A stretch of DNA of 64,000 bases from Archegozetes longisetosus (taxonomy: Eukaryota; Arthropoda; Arachnida; Sarcoptiformes; Trhypochthoniidae). This document shows, piece by piece, positions 1-11,138 of the stretch (positions are counted from its first letter, which is position 1; every line of letters starts with the position of its first letter). The DNA lies in NCBI GenBank assembly GCA_018873245.2, contig JAEMBT020000007.1, positions 4,895,129-4,959,128 of the forward strand, given 5' to 3'. The notes beneath the pieces were generated by a model. The model worked only from the letters and a program-made list of their open reading frames with translations, searched no databases and was not told where the DNA came from. The position numbers and the translations under genes are program-made.

Positions 1-1350
1 CCTCAAAAGTTGTTAAAGAAGTACAAACAATAACCAGCGAAGTGACGCAACATATTGATGGAAACCACATCCAAGTGAAAACTCTGACTTTGACCACAAC
101 AATGCACCGAACACTGCATCCTTCAGAATTCGAAACTGACATAATCGCACCAACAATACCAATTGAGGCGAACGACGTTGAGGCGACTTCAGTACAGGAA
201 ACACCACCACTTGTTATCTCAAGAACTTATTCGGTGACTGAGAGAAGTATGAGAACAACAGTTGTGCCAGTATTTGACGGAACGGTCACCACAAGCCATA
301 CGGTGACAGAGAGTTTCTTTATTAGAAAATTAATAACAGCCTACAAAACAATGCCACCCGGGGATGTCTTCCTTCTGGAAACCGCCAGCCTATCAATTAA
401 TGATTCTAATTTTACTAATGACCTATCAGTTGCTGAACAAAGCATTAATCCTTCTTTATATCAGGGTATGAATAAACTCTTAATTTGCTCTTCAATCAAT
501 TCTTTCACTTAAGTCTTGAAAATCACGTTCACTAAAAAGCTCTGTAAACACGCGGATATATCACATAAACTTAATTCAAATCTGAGCGTGATTTCCAATA
601 ACACTTTGGGAAAAACTTTTTACACTAAATAATTATTCAATTGTATGATCCGTAGGAGCCATAGAGATCACGGAAGAGCCGAACAATGAGTTGCCGACAG
701 CCACTCCGGTCGTGCAACCATTCGTTGTCCCAACTTTGGACCCAAGTCTTAACTTGGGATTTTTGGCGAACAATCAAATGCCACAAATAGATATGAATAA
801 CCCGTTATTCTTGGCGGCAGCGCTTCAAAACCCACAATTAGCTGCAGTCTACCTAGGATTACAACAACTGAAACAACAAGCCACTCAATTCAACACAATA
901 ACTCGACCCACAACTTACGTCACAACCGACACAATATATAACACAAAAGTGGTCAGTTTCTACGACGGAAGAGCCACTCGATCGCGAACTATTGTAGAAC
1001 CAGCGACAACATCTGAACGAATAGTAACAACATATACGACAGAAGTAACGCCAGTAATCAATGGCAAACTAGCCCTACAACAGGCGCAACTGCAGAATGT
1101 GTTCGCGACACAACTGATAGGACCACAACTGCAGGTGACACCACAGATAAGCAGCATCACTAAGACAGTAACAACAGTTACAAATATGACGAGCACAAAA
1201 ACGAAAGTTTATACTTTGGTCTACAATGCGTTTAGTACGAGATATCGAACTGTGACGAGTACCAGCATCATTCCTACCACTATTACTACCGTCATCACAT
1301 CCACTGTTCCAGTCTCAAACACTGCCGCGCCTTTTAATATCTTCGGCTAA
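1..1350 (+). CDS. Thr-rich extracellular-type repeat protein, C-terminal part (5' end outside window)
   Basis: Two exons are joined: coding 3-465 (open to the left edge) and 656-1350 (stop TAA 1348-1350). The donor is G|GTATGA at 466 and the acceptor CCGTAG at 655; both are phase 1 and give a continuous frame of about 385 visible residues. The protein is rich in Thr, Val and Ser. It carries repeated blocks of the type T-Y-x(n)-V-V-P-V-F-D-G and T-x-V-V-S-F-Y-D-G-R-A-T, followed by a low-complexity TTVTTVT-like tail ending PFNIFG. No membrane segment is visible in this part. Such repeats resemble arthropod Thr-rich secreted or mucin-like proteins, perhaps the DUF4758 group, but I cannot confirm the family. 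The N-terminus and any signal peptide lie outside the window. The function is unknown. Confidence 0.7.
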
Positions 1351-2024
1351 TTTGTCTTCAAGACTATAGAATCAAATATTTGAATATCTATCCTTTCAGT
1401 GACCTAACCAGTCTCTGAACTTACCATTAGTTATATTAGTTCATAATTTTATGGACTAAGTTTAGGGCAAAGCCTGATTTATTAAAGTATTAAACTTAGA
1501 GGTCGGTAAGTCAAATATTCTGGTTATGTCACTGATGCTTTACCTTAATTTTTATATTTTGTTCATATGTCTATTTTTGTCCTTTTAACTAACTTTTAAA
1601 AAAGTTTCTAATCAATCCTTTTTTGTTTGTTAGGTAAAAGTTGATATTCAGTACATATGCGATATTTTTAAATGTTATCAGTTATTTTTTATTGTTATCT
1701 TATATCAAATATCAAAGTCTTCACGACCTGAGAGTCGTTCAAGTTTTATTAGATTTCTTAATACAGATCTAATTGAAAATATAAAACTGTTGCAGATCTC
1801 TAGCAAGGAATCTCTATAAAACTTATTTCTCAAGTTGTGATATATTTTTTGACACCAACTATTAATTTACTTATACCATATATAATATGTTACTTTTATG
1901 TCTTCGATGTATTTGTAGATTATTTTTTATCTTATTTGTACATTCCATCCATTCATCTGTTTTTATATGTTTTGTAAAGTAAATACTCTTTAAACAATAA
2001 TTAGACATTTGTTTTCATTTATTT
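1351..2024. other. Intergenic, no gene seen
   Basis: This is AT-rich DNA after the stop codon of the left-edge gene. It should hold that gene's 3' UTR; an ATTAAA-like signal lies near 1483. I see no coding exon on either strand and no clear repeat. Confidence 0.5.
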
Positions 2025-3105
2025 CGAGTTATTAGTTTGAACCCATTCTTCTGAAGAAATACGTTAACTCAGGTCTTTTACTATGCATTAGGAATACTTT
2101 CTATATTCAGTTCAACATACAATCAAAGGAAACAAAAACCAAGTAGTGAACATTTTCACTCTTTAGGATTCAATTCTTAAAGCAAAGCAGTTGATATACT
2201 GAAGTCATACACAACTTTTCTCCATCAAAAATACTGATTAATAAACTAACACTTTATGCTTGCTCAATTCTATGATACTCTTAGTGATTATTTATTTCAA
2301 TTATACGTAAACTTAGAATATTGAAAATTTGGTCAACTTTTCCCCTAGTTATTCATATTTTGTGCTTTATAATCAGTATATGATTTTTAACTGTAAAACT
2401 ACTTCGTTTTTATTTCCTTTGATTGCACACTGATTTAGAAAAATACGTTCACTTTAAAATCAAATTGTTTTTAAGTCTACAAAAGCAGATTAACTGCAAA
2501 ATAAAAGATAGAAAACCCAACAGTAATAGGCTGAACTTTAGAGATGAGTAAATAAAGATCTCGATAGATACTAATAGATTTTTGATCATTAAGTTGATCG
2601 CAAAACAAATACAGTATAAACAATTAGAATAATAGACTGAATGAATAAAAACCTATGCCAATTACCATCTTCTATGAAAAATAAGTTTCAACTTAAGAAA
2701 ATCTGCTACTATAAAGCCAAGTTTTACTTGTTTGTTGAACGCAAGTCAGTTTTTATGTTATTTTTTTATATAGCAGTTTTGAAGTCAATTTAGACTGATT
2801 GTTAGTGAAACATTTTCTATAGTTCAAATACTATTGATAATTTGAACTTCTATACTCCATCAGATGTTGACAAGAATAGCTTTTTGTATTTATTTTGTAA
2901 GACGCATGATTTTACTTATTTATACTGTATTTATATCTAGCAATCAACTTAATGATCAAAAGTTTATTAATCCATATCGAGACCATTATTACTCGTCCCT
3001 AAAGTTCAGCTTATACACATAGAGAATGTATTTTTTAATGCATAGTAAAAGGCTTATGAGTTAACGCGTTTCTTCAAAAAATGGGCTCAAATGTTTGTTA
3101 TTAAA
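2025..3105. repeat. Nested inverted-repeat (foldback) element
   Basis: The outer arm 2030-2105 is the imperfect reverse complement of 3024-3100; both share TTTTACTATGCATTA and AACGCGTTAACTC-like stretches. An inner arm at about 2527-2620 pairs with about 2925-3010, sharing TTTTGATCATTAAGTTGAT. On the left, the two arms are separated by about 420 bp (2106-2526) with no counterpart on the right. That segment has its own shorter inverted repeat: 2120-2155 pairs with 2385-2420 around TTTCCTTTGATTG. The layout suggests a foldback/MITE-type element whose left arm was split by a second insertion. No transposase is seen. Confidence 0.6.
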
Positions 3106-3201
3106 CACCAGAGTTTTCATATGAATCAATAGAAAATTAAATTATCCTAAAATATTTAATACAAAAGATCGAAAAAGTTCGGAACTTAACGCCAACTGAA
3201 T

Positions 3202-6010
3202 CTATGGAATACTATTGAGAATATCCAGAACTCTAGAATAGACATAAATTCCCGCATCCTTTCCAAATATAAAGTCGGTGTGACTCCATCTCTTATATGG
3301 CACTAAATAATCATCAAGTAATGGAACTGTAAAAGCAATAATGACAATATTAATGCATCTCATATGAATAACCTTATTTGCATGTTAGATATCTCACAAC
3401 TTAATATATTAGGTACCTTTTAGCTGTTGTTTTAGTAATTCGACATCGTACGTGTCTGCCAGCCAGTCATTTAGGGAATACATTAATGCTATCTTATCAG
3501 ACTTGATAGCATCCAATCGATAGTCTGGTGGTGTCTTCTGCCCATATATCTCTAGATTCTTAGACTCTCCATAGTCGAATTTGCAGAACTTTTTGCTTTC
3601 AGTGAGCTGTCCGAAATGTGCGATATTCCAGGCGGAAGTGCCGGCTGGTGTGTGAGTGAAATAAACACCTAAACGAGTCTATTAGACCAATTAATTACAG
3701 TATTTTTGTTTAAACAAATACTAATATCTTTGGTTAATCCTAGGACTTGATTATCGCGCTACATCTCTACTGATAACTTAAATCCGCCTTTGACTTATTT
3801 AGCTTCACTTTAATATCATTCTACTGCTTTGCTCAGATTGTGTTCAAGTTAGGTTTTACATACAGTGTGTAAATTAAATACCTGGTGAATTTATCTTTGA
3901 AATCATTTAATTAGCTTTAAAGATTTTTTCATGAAATTTATTACTCAAATAAAGGAATAGCAGCAAATTATGTGAAGATATGCTCGATATGCTGATCATT
4001 ACACTGAAGGATATTTCTGAGTCATAATTAAAAATCGCATCAATTTCATCTTTAATTACTTTTTCGAGTGCTTTGGTTGTCTGAGGATCTTGAGCCAAAA
4101 CTTTGTCCTTCAGATATTCCTATAGGAAATAATCCAGATGGCTAAGGACTATCTGAAAGACAAATTTTTTCCTCAGGATCTTCAGCCAATCGAAGTACTC
4201 GAAAAATCAACCAAAGATGAAATTAATGCAATTTTAAATGATGAGCTCAATGATGTGATCAATTTTTAATTACGACTCAAAAATATCCTTCAGTGTAATG
4301 ATCAGCATATAGTGCACACCCTCACATAATTTGCTGCCATTCCTTTATTTGAGTAATAAATTTCATGAAAAACCTTTAAAACTAATTAAATAATTTCAAA
4401 AATGAATCCATCAGATAATTATTTTACACCCTGTAAGTTAATTATTAATCATTTTGATTTGAGAGTATGATTTTCATTTCAGAAATGCTTTGCGGTAATG
4501 TTGTCTGCGCAGCATTGTCCGCGCGGTACTGTCTGCACGGTATCATTTGCGCGGCAGTGCCGCAGAACCGTTGTTAATGCCCTCTTCAACATCTTCAGAA
4601 GAAATAAATGCATGAAATTTCGCATTTAAGAATTTTAACTAGGCCCAAAAACTAAAAACTAAGAATAAAATTAATACCATATTTAATTGCTGTTCATCAA
4701 ATCCAGCCATAAGGAACAACACATTCGAGCAAATAAACTTAAATTCATCATCACAAAACTCGTCTGCTAAAAATTTGATTAATTTGTCTGATGGCAAAAA
4801 TTCTCCACCAATTAATCTAAAATACAAGAGATGGAAAGCATCGAAAACAATAAGAATTTCTAATAAAAACATTTGTTAATTGTTGACACAAACCTCAAAA
4901 TATTACTTAATTTAGCAAAATATCTAATCGGACTAAGTAAATGTCCAACATGTGCCACTGGAGCTAAAGCTATGAATGGATTTATGAATTGAGAGTATTC
5001 TGGTTGCGATGATAGTAAAGCAAACATAATTGCAGTTCCCTGAGAGTGACCAATATATCCAATCGAATCTAACCAAAAATATAATTCTTAACTCATTTGT
5101 TTCTAAACATAAATTATCTAAACTTCTCACTTCTTCCTGTTATCTTCACGACGTACTTAATACAAGCCGTTAAGTCATATTGGCTCATTTCGTCAAAAGT
5201 AAATTTCCAAAAGCTTTTATCTGTTCAAACAAAGTTTCAAATCAAGTTATTTTATCAAACTAAAAGTATTGATTTCTTGCCTTTTGGGTTCAATTTTGTG
5301 TGATTTGTAGAATATGTGTTTCCTCTTGAATTTGATAGCCAAACATCATATCCATTATCTGAAAGGACGAAACCTAAATTGTTGCCAACTTTACCATTTA
5401 ATACAATATTATTGTCGAATTCATAGTCAAACGATGATAACTGAGGAGAGTTGATGAGCCAATCAGTTGATGATCCGAGCAGTCCATGTTGAAGAAGAAT
5501 AGGTTTAGATGATATATTAGATTTTAAAGCACCAGGCTTAATAATTCTATGAAGTGTTAGTATATATCCGTCATCCGTCACTACATAGTGAACTTCTGCG
5601 CCATAACCTCTCGATTCTATAATTTGCACCTTTTTTCAAGAATTATGCAAAAAGAAAATCATAACGATAACATATACACTACAGTTACCGCGTTCAGTTC
5701 TCTAATAAATCTTCAAGCCAAGTTTGATTTTATAAATCTAACTTTTAACGAACACTAAGTCTTAATGAATATGAATAACAATAAGTTAAGTAAAAATGAA
5801 GGATAATTATAACTTTAAAATGGGTTTTGAGGTGATGAAAAAGTTGATAAAAAGTTGAATTAAACAAAGGGTAAAATGAAATCTAATATGAAGTAATAAA
5901 TGATTTACCGCATTGCGATTTTCGTCAGGATCAACATGTTGGTAAGAGAAACAAGAAAAACATAAAGATCTATTGAGAACGAGTAAAACAAAAATAAAAT
6001 AATAATCCAT
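3202..6010 (-). CDS. Lysosomal acid lipase (alpha/beta-hydrolase, LIPA/gastric lipase family), seven exons
   Basis: Exons in transcript order: 6010-5909, 5629-5281, 5220-5131, 5068-4894, 4816-4678, 3678-3417 and 3326-3202. All phases match, giving 1242 nt and 413 residues. Expected role: hydrolysis of triglycerides and cholesteryl esters in lysosomes or the gut lumen. The ATG start is followed by a hydrophobic signal peptide (residues 2-19). An HGLLGS oxyanion region lies in exon 2. The nucleophile elbow GHSQGT (Ser189) is in exon 4. The catalytic Asp is in NDWLAD (Asp356) and the His in WSHTDF (His388), and the family motif HTPAGTS is in exon 6, so the triad is complete. Length is normal for the family (about 400). 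Intron 2 uses a GC donor (AAAAG|GCAAGA). Intron 5 (3679-4677) contains a palindromic MITE. It is probably active; the exact substrate is not deducible. Confidence 0.93.
3863..4433. mobile_element. Palindromic MITE of Tc1/mariner type inside a lipase intron
   Basis: The two halves of this 571-bp segment are near-perfect reverse complements, about 270 bp each, with almost no spacer. The ends are CAGTGTGTAAA on the left and TTTACACCCTG on the right, flanked by TA on both sides (3861-3862 and 4434-4435). The TA target duplication and CAGTG-type end fit a Tc1/mariner-derived foldback MITE. Short open frames inside (for example 3907-4098 on the minus strand) are by-products of the palindrome and show no known domain. 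It lies in the 999-bp intron between lipase exons 5 and 6. Confidence 0.8.
4490..4570. repeat. GC-rich degenerate tandem repeat
   Basis: About five imperfect units of roughly 14-15 bp, of the form GCGCGGTA-TGTCT, stand out from the AT-rich surroundings. They lie in the same lipase intron, just outside the palindromic MITE. They may be an internal tandem of an older transposon. Confidence 0.5.
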
Positions 6011-7113
6011 GTTGTTGTTGTGTGTTGCTCTTATCCCTACTGAATCCTTACTGAATTTAGTAAACAGTTTCTTGTCCTAACTTTCCTTATCGACAAGTCG
6101 AAGGCCACTAATAATTACTCGAAGAAAATCATATTAAAGTTGTTATTGATATAGCTGAATATCTCTAATGATTCTCTCCAAATAAATAAGTGTATGACTC
6201 ATAAAATATACTGAACCTTCTTTAATCTACGATAAAGTAATGCATTTGCTCTAGTATTACCCTAATCAGTCTGAGACTCATTTCTATGTATTACTTATTC
6301 ACTCTAATCAACTTCTCACTTGGACGTTAGCCTTAGTAAAGCTGCTTTCAATTATTCTATAACTACAATTTTGATCGCTTTCAAATGCAATCTAAAAATA
6401 TTTAGATATAAGCACTTTTGAATGATTGATAAGTTTTTTTGTTTTAGACTGAAATAATCAAAATTTATTCTTCAGCTCATCATAATCAAATGACTGAACA
6501 ATTTGAAATAAGTTAATATAAAACATTTGATGATTAACTTTACCACAAAAAGAGATTAGTGGCAAAAAATGATCATTTGATATGACTGACAATTTTAAGT
6601 AGTTTGAGGAAAATGATAATCAGTTATGTCGTATACAGGGTATGATTGATAATGATTTTAAAAACATAAATGTTACACTCATTATATAAGACATAAGAAA
6701 ACTAACAGAGTTATAAGTAAAAACAAGTATTCAATTTGTACTAAAATACTTTAAGTTATTTAGAAAAGTAGAGTAAAATCTATCCAACTTTGACATGCAC
6801 TTGGCTTTTTAAATACAATATAAGATTAACCTTATACAATATAAGATTCCCATAGGAAAACATAGCGCAGTTATGGTTCCTTTTTAACAATTATTTAGTT
6901 ACCTGTCAACGTTAGACAGTTTTACTGTACATAACTAATAAAATAAAACCATAAATCAAAGTTAGATCAATGTCTGATAACAAATAATTTAATTAATGTA
7001 TTTAAATAACTGATAGTTGCCTTATGACAAGTAACCGTTTGGTTATTATAATCAATGGTAATACATGTAATTTATTATATTCACAGTTATTGTCTTCAGT
7101 TCACATTTAGCAA
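6011..7113. other. Intergenic between lipase start and six-Cys gene end
   Basis: AT-rich with no coding exon recognised. It should contain the lipase promoter (to the right of 6010) and the 3' UTR of the next minus-strand gene. A short direct repeat (ACAATATAAGATT) occurs twice at about 6817-6850. Next to it (about 6780-6815) is a sequence resembling the end of the CCTGTCTAACTTGAACATGC-type MITE seen at 42404 and 52822. Confidence 0.4.
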
Positions 7114-8966
7114 TCATTTTGGCTTAGCTCCTAGCAGACATGCTCTCGTTGACCATAATGTGTCCGCAAGTCTTTTACGGAATCTTTCCGTATGAGGTGA
7201 TTTATGTTTATGGCAAAACTTATTCTTTGAATTTTTCAAACATGAGAAAAATGCCTAAAAGACAATTTTGATTATCTTCTTGTAGAAAATTTTAGTTCAA
7301 CTTTAAGCTGAAACTTACTGTTCTTAAAGCACATTTTGGCTCAAACGAGTTCTCGATTCCAATGTAATCTAAGAATTTATGAGCTCTAATGAACACATGA
7401 CCACATTTCCAAACAGCTGCCTTATGGCACTCAACTATTCATGAAAAATTTAGTTTTAAATTTATATTCTTCCAAGCAAAAAATAAACATTTCTTAATGT
7501 TTTATTCATACCATCATCGTGTTTGTTCGAAGTTTCTGTTATAATATCCACTTCTTTCTGCAACCATTGATATTTCCTTCAAAAAGGAAGCATATTTTTT
7601 AGTATAAATGAACCCAAAAAGTATTTTAGCTGCAGATATGCTACATTTCATATTCTACGTCATAGTAAACAGAATCAAATTAATGGTTATCATTCAAGCT
7701 AGAATATTCCATTTATTTAGTTAGTTTTGATTTTTGATTCTGAAAATTTTCTGCATTGCTGAATTTTCGCTTTAAGTGAAGCTAAAAATAGCGATATTTT
7801 CACAATAAAAAAGATCAATAATTTTATAGTGTTATTTGATTTGCGCAAACCTTAATTAAGTAACTTTATATATCACTCAGGAGCTTAAGCGCGTAGGTTT
7901 CGTAGAGAACAATTTTAGATACCAACTAAATAGCTATCAAATTGATGTCGGTTTTTTGCAACTCAAATTAACTGCTCTACTTTTATGTTACTTCGGGTGC
8001 TTATGACTTCAACCCAGCAGTTACAACTTCTTATCTATATTACCGTTATAGTACTACTTAACCTTTGAGTCAACAATTATGATTTCATTGTTTCTAGAAA
8101 TCTTTGTGTTTGTATATTTTTTTGAGACAAAATACTCAAATTTCTAGTATACGCAATGTATAGCAGGATAGTTAGCGTAAAAATGAAAGTAAACCAAATG
8201 CTTTTCTATGTTTAAAATTCAATTTGAAACACTCCCTTCCTAACAACCATTGATCAAATTAGTCAAATAAAATACGTAGTTAAAGTTCAAATTATTAATT
8301 TGAAATATTCTGGGAAAACCCTTCTGACTTCATGGTTTGTGAGAAACACAACTTCATGAATAACTTCATCAATACGCCTTTGAGAGTATTTCTTCATGAG
8401 AAAGTTATGCAGAAAACAAAAAATCAAAACATAATTACAGTGTTCTAAAAGTTTCAAGAATTAACTGCAAATTCACTTATGCTACAAGCGTTATAGAAAA
8501 GTGTGCTCAAACTTATTACAGTTATGCCTCGATATAGTGAACCTCTTTATATTGAATGTTCGTTATGGTCAAAGCGATAGTATGTTATCTACAGACATAA
8601 ACTAATACTACCTGTAAACAACCTACTTATTGCACAACCTGGTTATAGTGAATGTTAACTACTTGTGCTCAACCACTTACCCTATCGAGGCATTGCTGCA
8701 ACGCAAAATAACAAACAAAAGGGATTATATACTTACCGTAATTTTCTATTTTTGTCTGTTTTTCTTCTATTGACTTTGTCAGTGATAGGAATGAAACTAC
8801 TTTTTCCGATCGGAGAGTCAGCATCCACTTTGTTGGCATCTGTTACTTCGTAGCTGTCGATCGATCCGTTTTTTCTTTTAGCTTCGCATAACTTTATATA
8901 ACTCAATGCCAACAATAAATTCAAGAACAAAGCTAATAACCAGTTTGTCTTATGCCGTTTTATCAT
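7114..8966 (-). CDS. Small secreted six-cysteine protein, family unrecognised, four exons
   Basis: Exons: 8966-8737, 7576-7512, 7434-7319 and 7254-7114 (stop TGA). Phases 2, 1 and 0 agree at all three junctions, with donors CG|GTAAGT, G|GTATGA and ACA|GTAAGT. The product is 183 residues. The first in-frame ATG (8966) is followed by a typical signal peptide (MIKRHK then a long Leu/Ala stretch ending about LCEA). The next ~70 residues are basic and polar, with several dibasic sites (KRK, RRK, NRKLRK). The C-terminal ~100 residues contain six cysteines spaced C-x7-C-x23-C-x8-C-x8-C-x24-C and look helical. No known domain is evident. A secreted factor or processed hormone-like precursor is possible but is inference. 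Intron 1 is about 1.16 kb and holds a pogo-like MITE. Confidence 0.72.
8519..8698. mobile_element. pogo/Tigger-like MITE (about 180 bp)
   Basis: The left end CAGTTATGCCTCGATATAG and the right end (reverse complement CAGCAATGCCTCGATAGGG) are matching terminal inverted repeats of the pogo/Tigger form. Internal sequence has further copies of TATAGTGAA. There is no transposase. It lies in intron 1 of the six-Cys gene. A related end appears at 63885. Confidence 0.6.
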
Positions 8967-10684
8967 AGCCTTTATCGTGTAATAAATACTAATATTGATT
9001 ATGAGCTCAATCAAATGAGTGTCTTTTCAGGGACGTAAACTCGAGTCGATCTAAAGTGAACTAAATGAAAAGAAAACAACTCATTATGTTTTATGCTTTC
9101 AATTCTCATTCAATTCTATGAAACATTATCTATTTTGAGACATTTAGACTGAATAGCTTGAGTATATAATGAAAAAGTTAATGGTTGTTAGCATACAATA
9201 TACTATTGCGAGAAATGAACAAAGAACTAGACATTAGATCACGTAATCATATCTCTTTGCACAAGGATATAAATTATATCAATAGATGCTATTGACTCAA
9301 ACACCGATTCACGCTAAATCATTACATCAAATCTTAATTCTTATTAAAAGCTTTCTTTACATAAAAATTAGGACATAAACCGTAACTATTTCTCACTCGC
9401 TGGGGAACTTTTTCTGACACAAAACTAAATTTGTTTTCAAATAATTAGTTGTGGTACTCGTAAGAAAAGATTTAACTGAAGGGATGTTAGAAGAATGCGT
9501 TAGTGTGGGGTTTTAAACTTAGAAACGATAATAAAGTTGCTAAAAAATGGTTCTAAACGTCTTAGGTCGATGTAAATCTTTCAGATTTTCACTGCAAAAA
9601 ACGGATATAGCATTCGAGTTAAGGCAAAATTTATAACCCAAACGTTTCAATGGACGGCTTCAAACACTTATTCTAATGACCTCTACACAGTTGGCCTGCG
9701 GGGCATTCTTTTACCTAAATTTTGTTTTCTCGCAATTGTTAAGCAGAGGATATTTCAGGTATTTGCTCGTATAGTAGGAGTAACATTGAGATGGAGTACG
9801 TTTTCCGCTTTAAAGCTACATAAAGTGTTTTCACATTGATTTTCATTACTGACAAAAATGATTTTCAGTTTATGATTCATAATATTAAGTATACCCACGC
9901 ATTGATCCAATATTTGCATAATCTTTTCATATACTTTGTAAAAAGGGTGCATTCAATTTAGAGAATTGATCGAAATTGAATTCTGCTTACTTTAAACTTA
10001 GTTATTTATCTGAGGTTTGAGCTGTTTCATTCAAATGATTTATTATTGTAAGTAAAGTTACTGTACTCTAAGAGAAATATAAGTTAACTGATAAAACAAT
10101 CATATCGTGAGGTCTCGGCGACACTAAAAGTATGCGGAATATTAAAAGAATTTTGTTTTTATTGCAATTGCGTTTATAAAAGTAAGGTGATAATTTGTCG
10201 GATGTGTTGATGCTAATGCAATTTTTGTTAAACCTATTTAAACAACAGTTAAAAGTGTTTACAAAGTGATGCTATGTATAAGTAATGAGTTGGAAATTGT
10301 AACATGAAACTAATTCTAGTTTCGCTTCTCTACAGCAATCGTTAAGTTATGAATTATTAATTGATGCATAAAAATGACTACAGACTAGAGCGTCACTTCA
10401 TAGAAGTAGAAATTGATTTTCTAGAATATTTATTTATAGCACTAACCATTGTGATTATTAATCATTTTCGTTGGAATAAATGTATTTCTAACTTATTATA
10501 ATTATATTTAGATTATCATTATATTTATGATTAACTGAATTAGAATAAAAATAAATGTTTCTATCTAATAACTGATTATCTCATATTGGATTCTATTATG
10601 AAGATTCAAGTTATCTACATTCTGCTTGGTTATTATTACATTTCTTTTACGACTTACTACATGCTCAAAAACTTATTAATACTT

Positions 10685-10851
10685 GACAACCAGAATTGAT
10701 GACATACTTTCCATCAACTACAATATATGAGATATTAATAAACATACTGAATATTTAATGTTTTAATCAAAGATATCAGAAATCAAATTTGGCAACAAAT
10801 TGATTGGCATCAGAAGAAGATTGACTTAGCAATATTGTTTTAGATTATTAA
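10685..10851 (+). mobile_element. MITE copy D of the GCAACCAGAA family
   Basis: It starts CAACCAGAATTGATGACATAC and contains TTTGGCAACAAATTGA and GATTGACTTAGCAAT, in the same order as the copies at 22282, 39141 and 43125. It is the most diverged of the four. Confidence 0.5.
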
Positions 10852-11035
10852 GGCTACAATTATAAGTTGTATTTTCGTTGAAATCAACAAATAAAAGTTT
10901 ATTATACTTTTTAGCTTTACTAAACATTCAAAAACACTTACCCAATATGTCTTAATAGAGAGATAAGATATAGAAAACAAAACAAAAACGTTTCAATCGT
11001 TTCACAATTGCTTAACTCTAAACTTTTACATTAAG

Positions 11036-11138
11036 GGAGAAGTCTCTAAAGAGATATTCTATGAATCACATCCTTTGACTGCGATCACAAACGGCTACTC
11101 ACTGATCGCATGTAAGACTGGAGCTGGCAGCCAATTAC
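11036..11138 (+). other. Possible orphan coding exon
   Basis: An open stretch of 34 codons sits between an AG acceptor-like site (ATTAAG) and a strong donor C|GTAAGTC at 11139. It is richer in GC than its surroundings. It reads GEVSKEIFYESHPLTAITNG and continues through SLIACKTGAG. No partner exon was found on the plus strand and I do not recognise the family. It could be an exon of a larger gene, a fragment or chance. Confidence 0.25.

Noticed and set aside
3907-4098. 63-codon open frame on the minus strand in the lipase intron
   Set aside because: It lies in one arm of the palindromic MITE and is degraded in the other arm. No domain and no splice partner.
8967-9014. Extension of the six-Cys protein upstream to a TTG codon
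   Set aside because: The upstream codon is not ATG, and the ATG at 8966 gives a standard signal peptide directly.
9755-9952. 65-codon minus-strand frame
   Set aside because: No domain, no splice context; expected by chance in AT-rich DNA.
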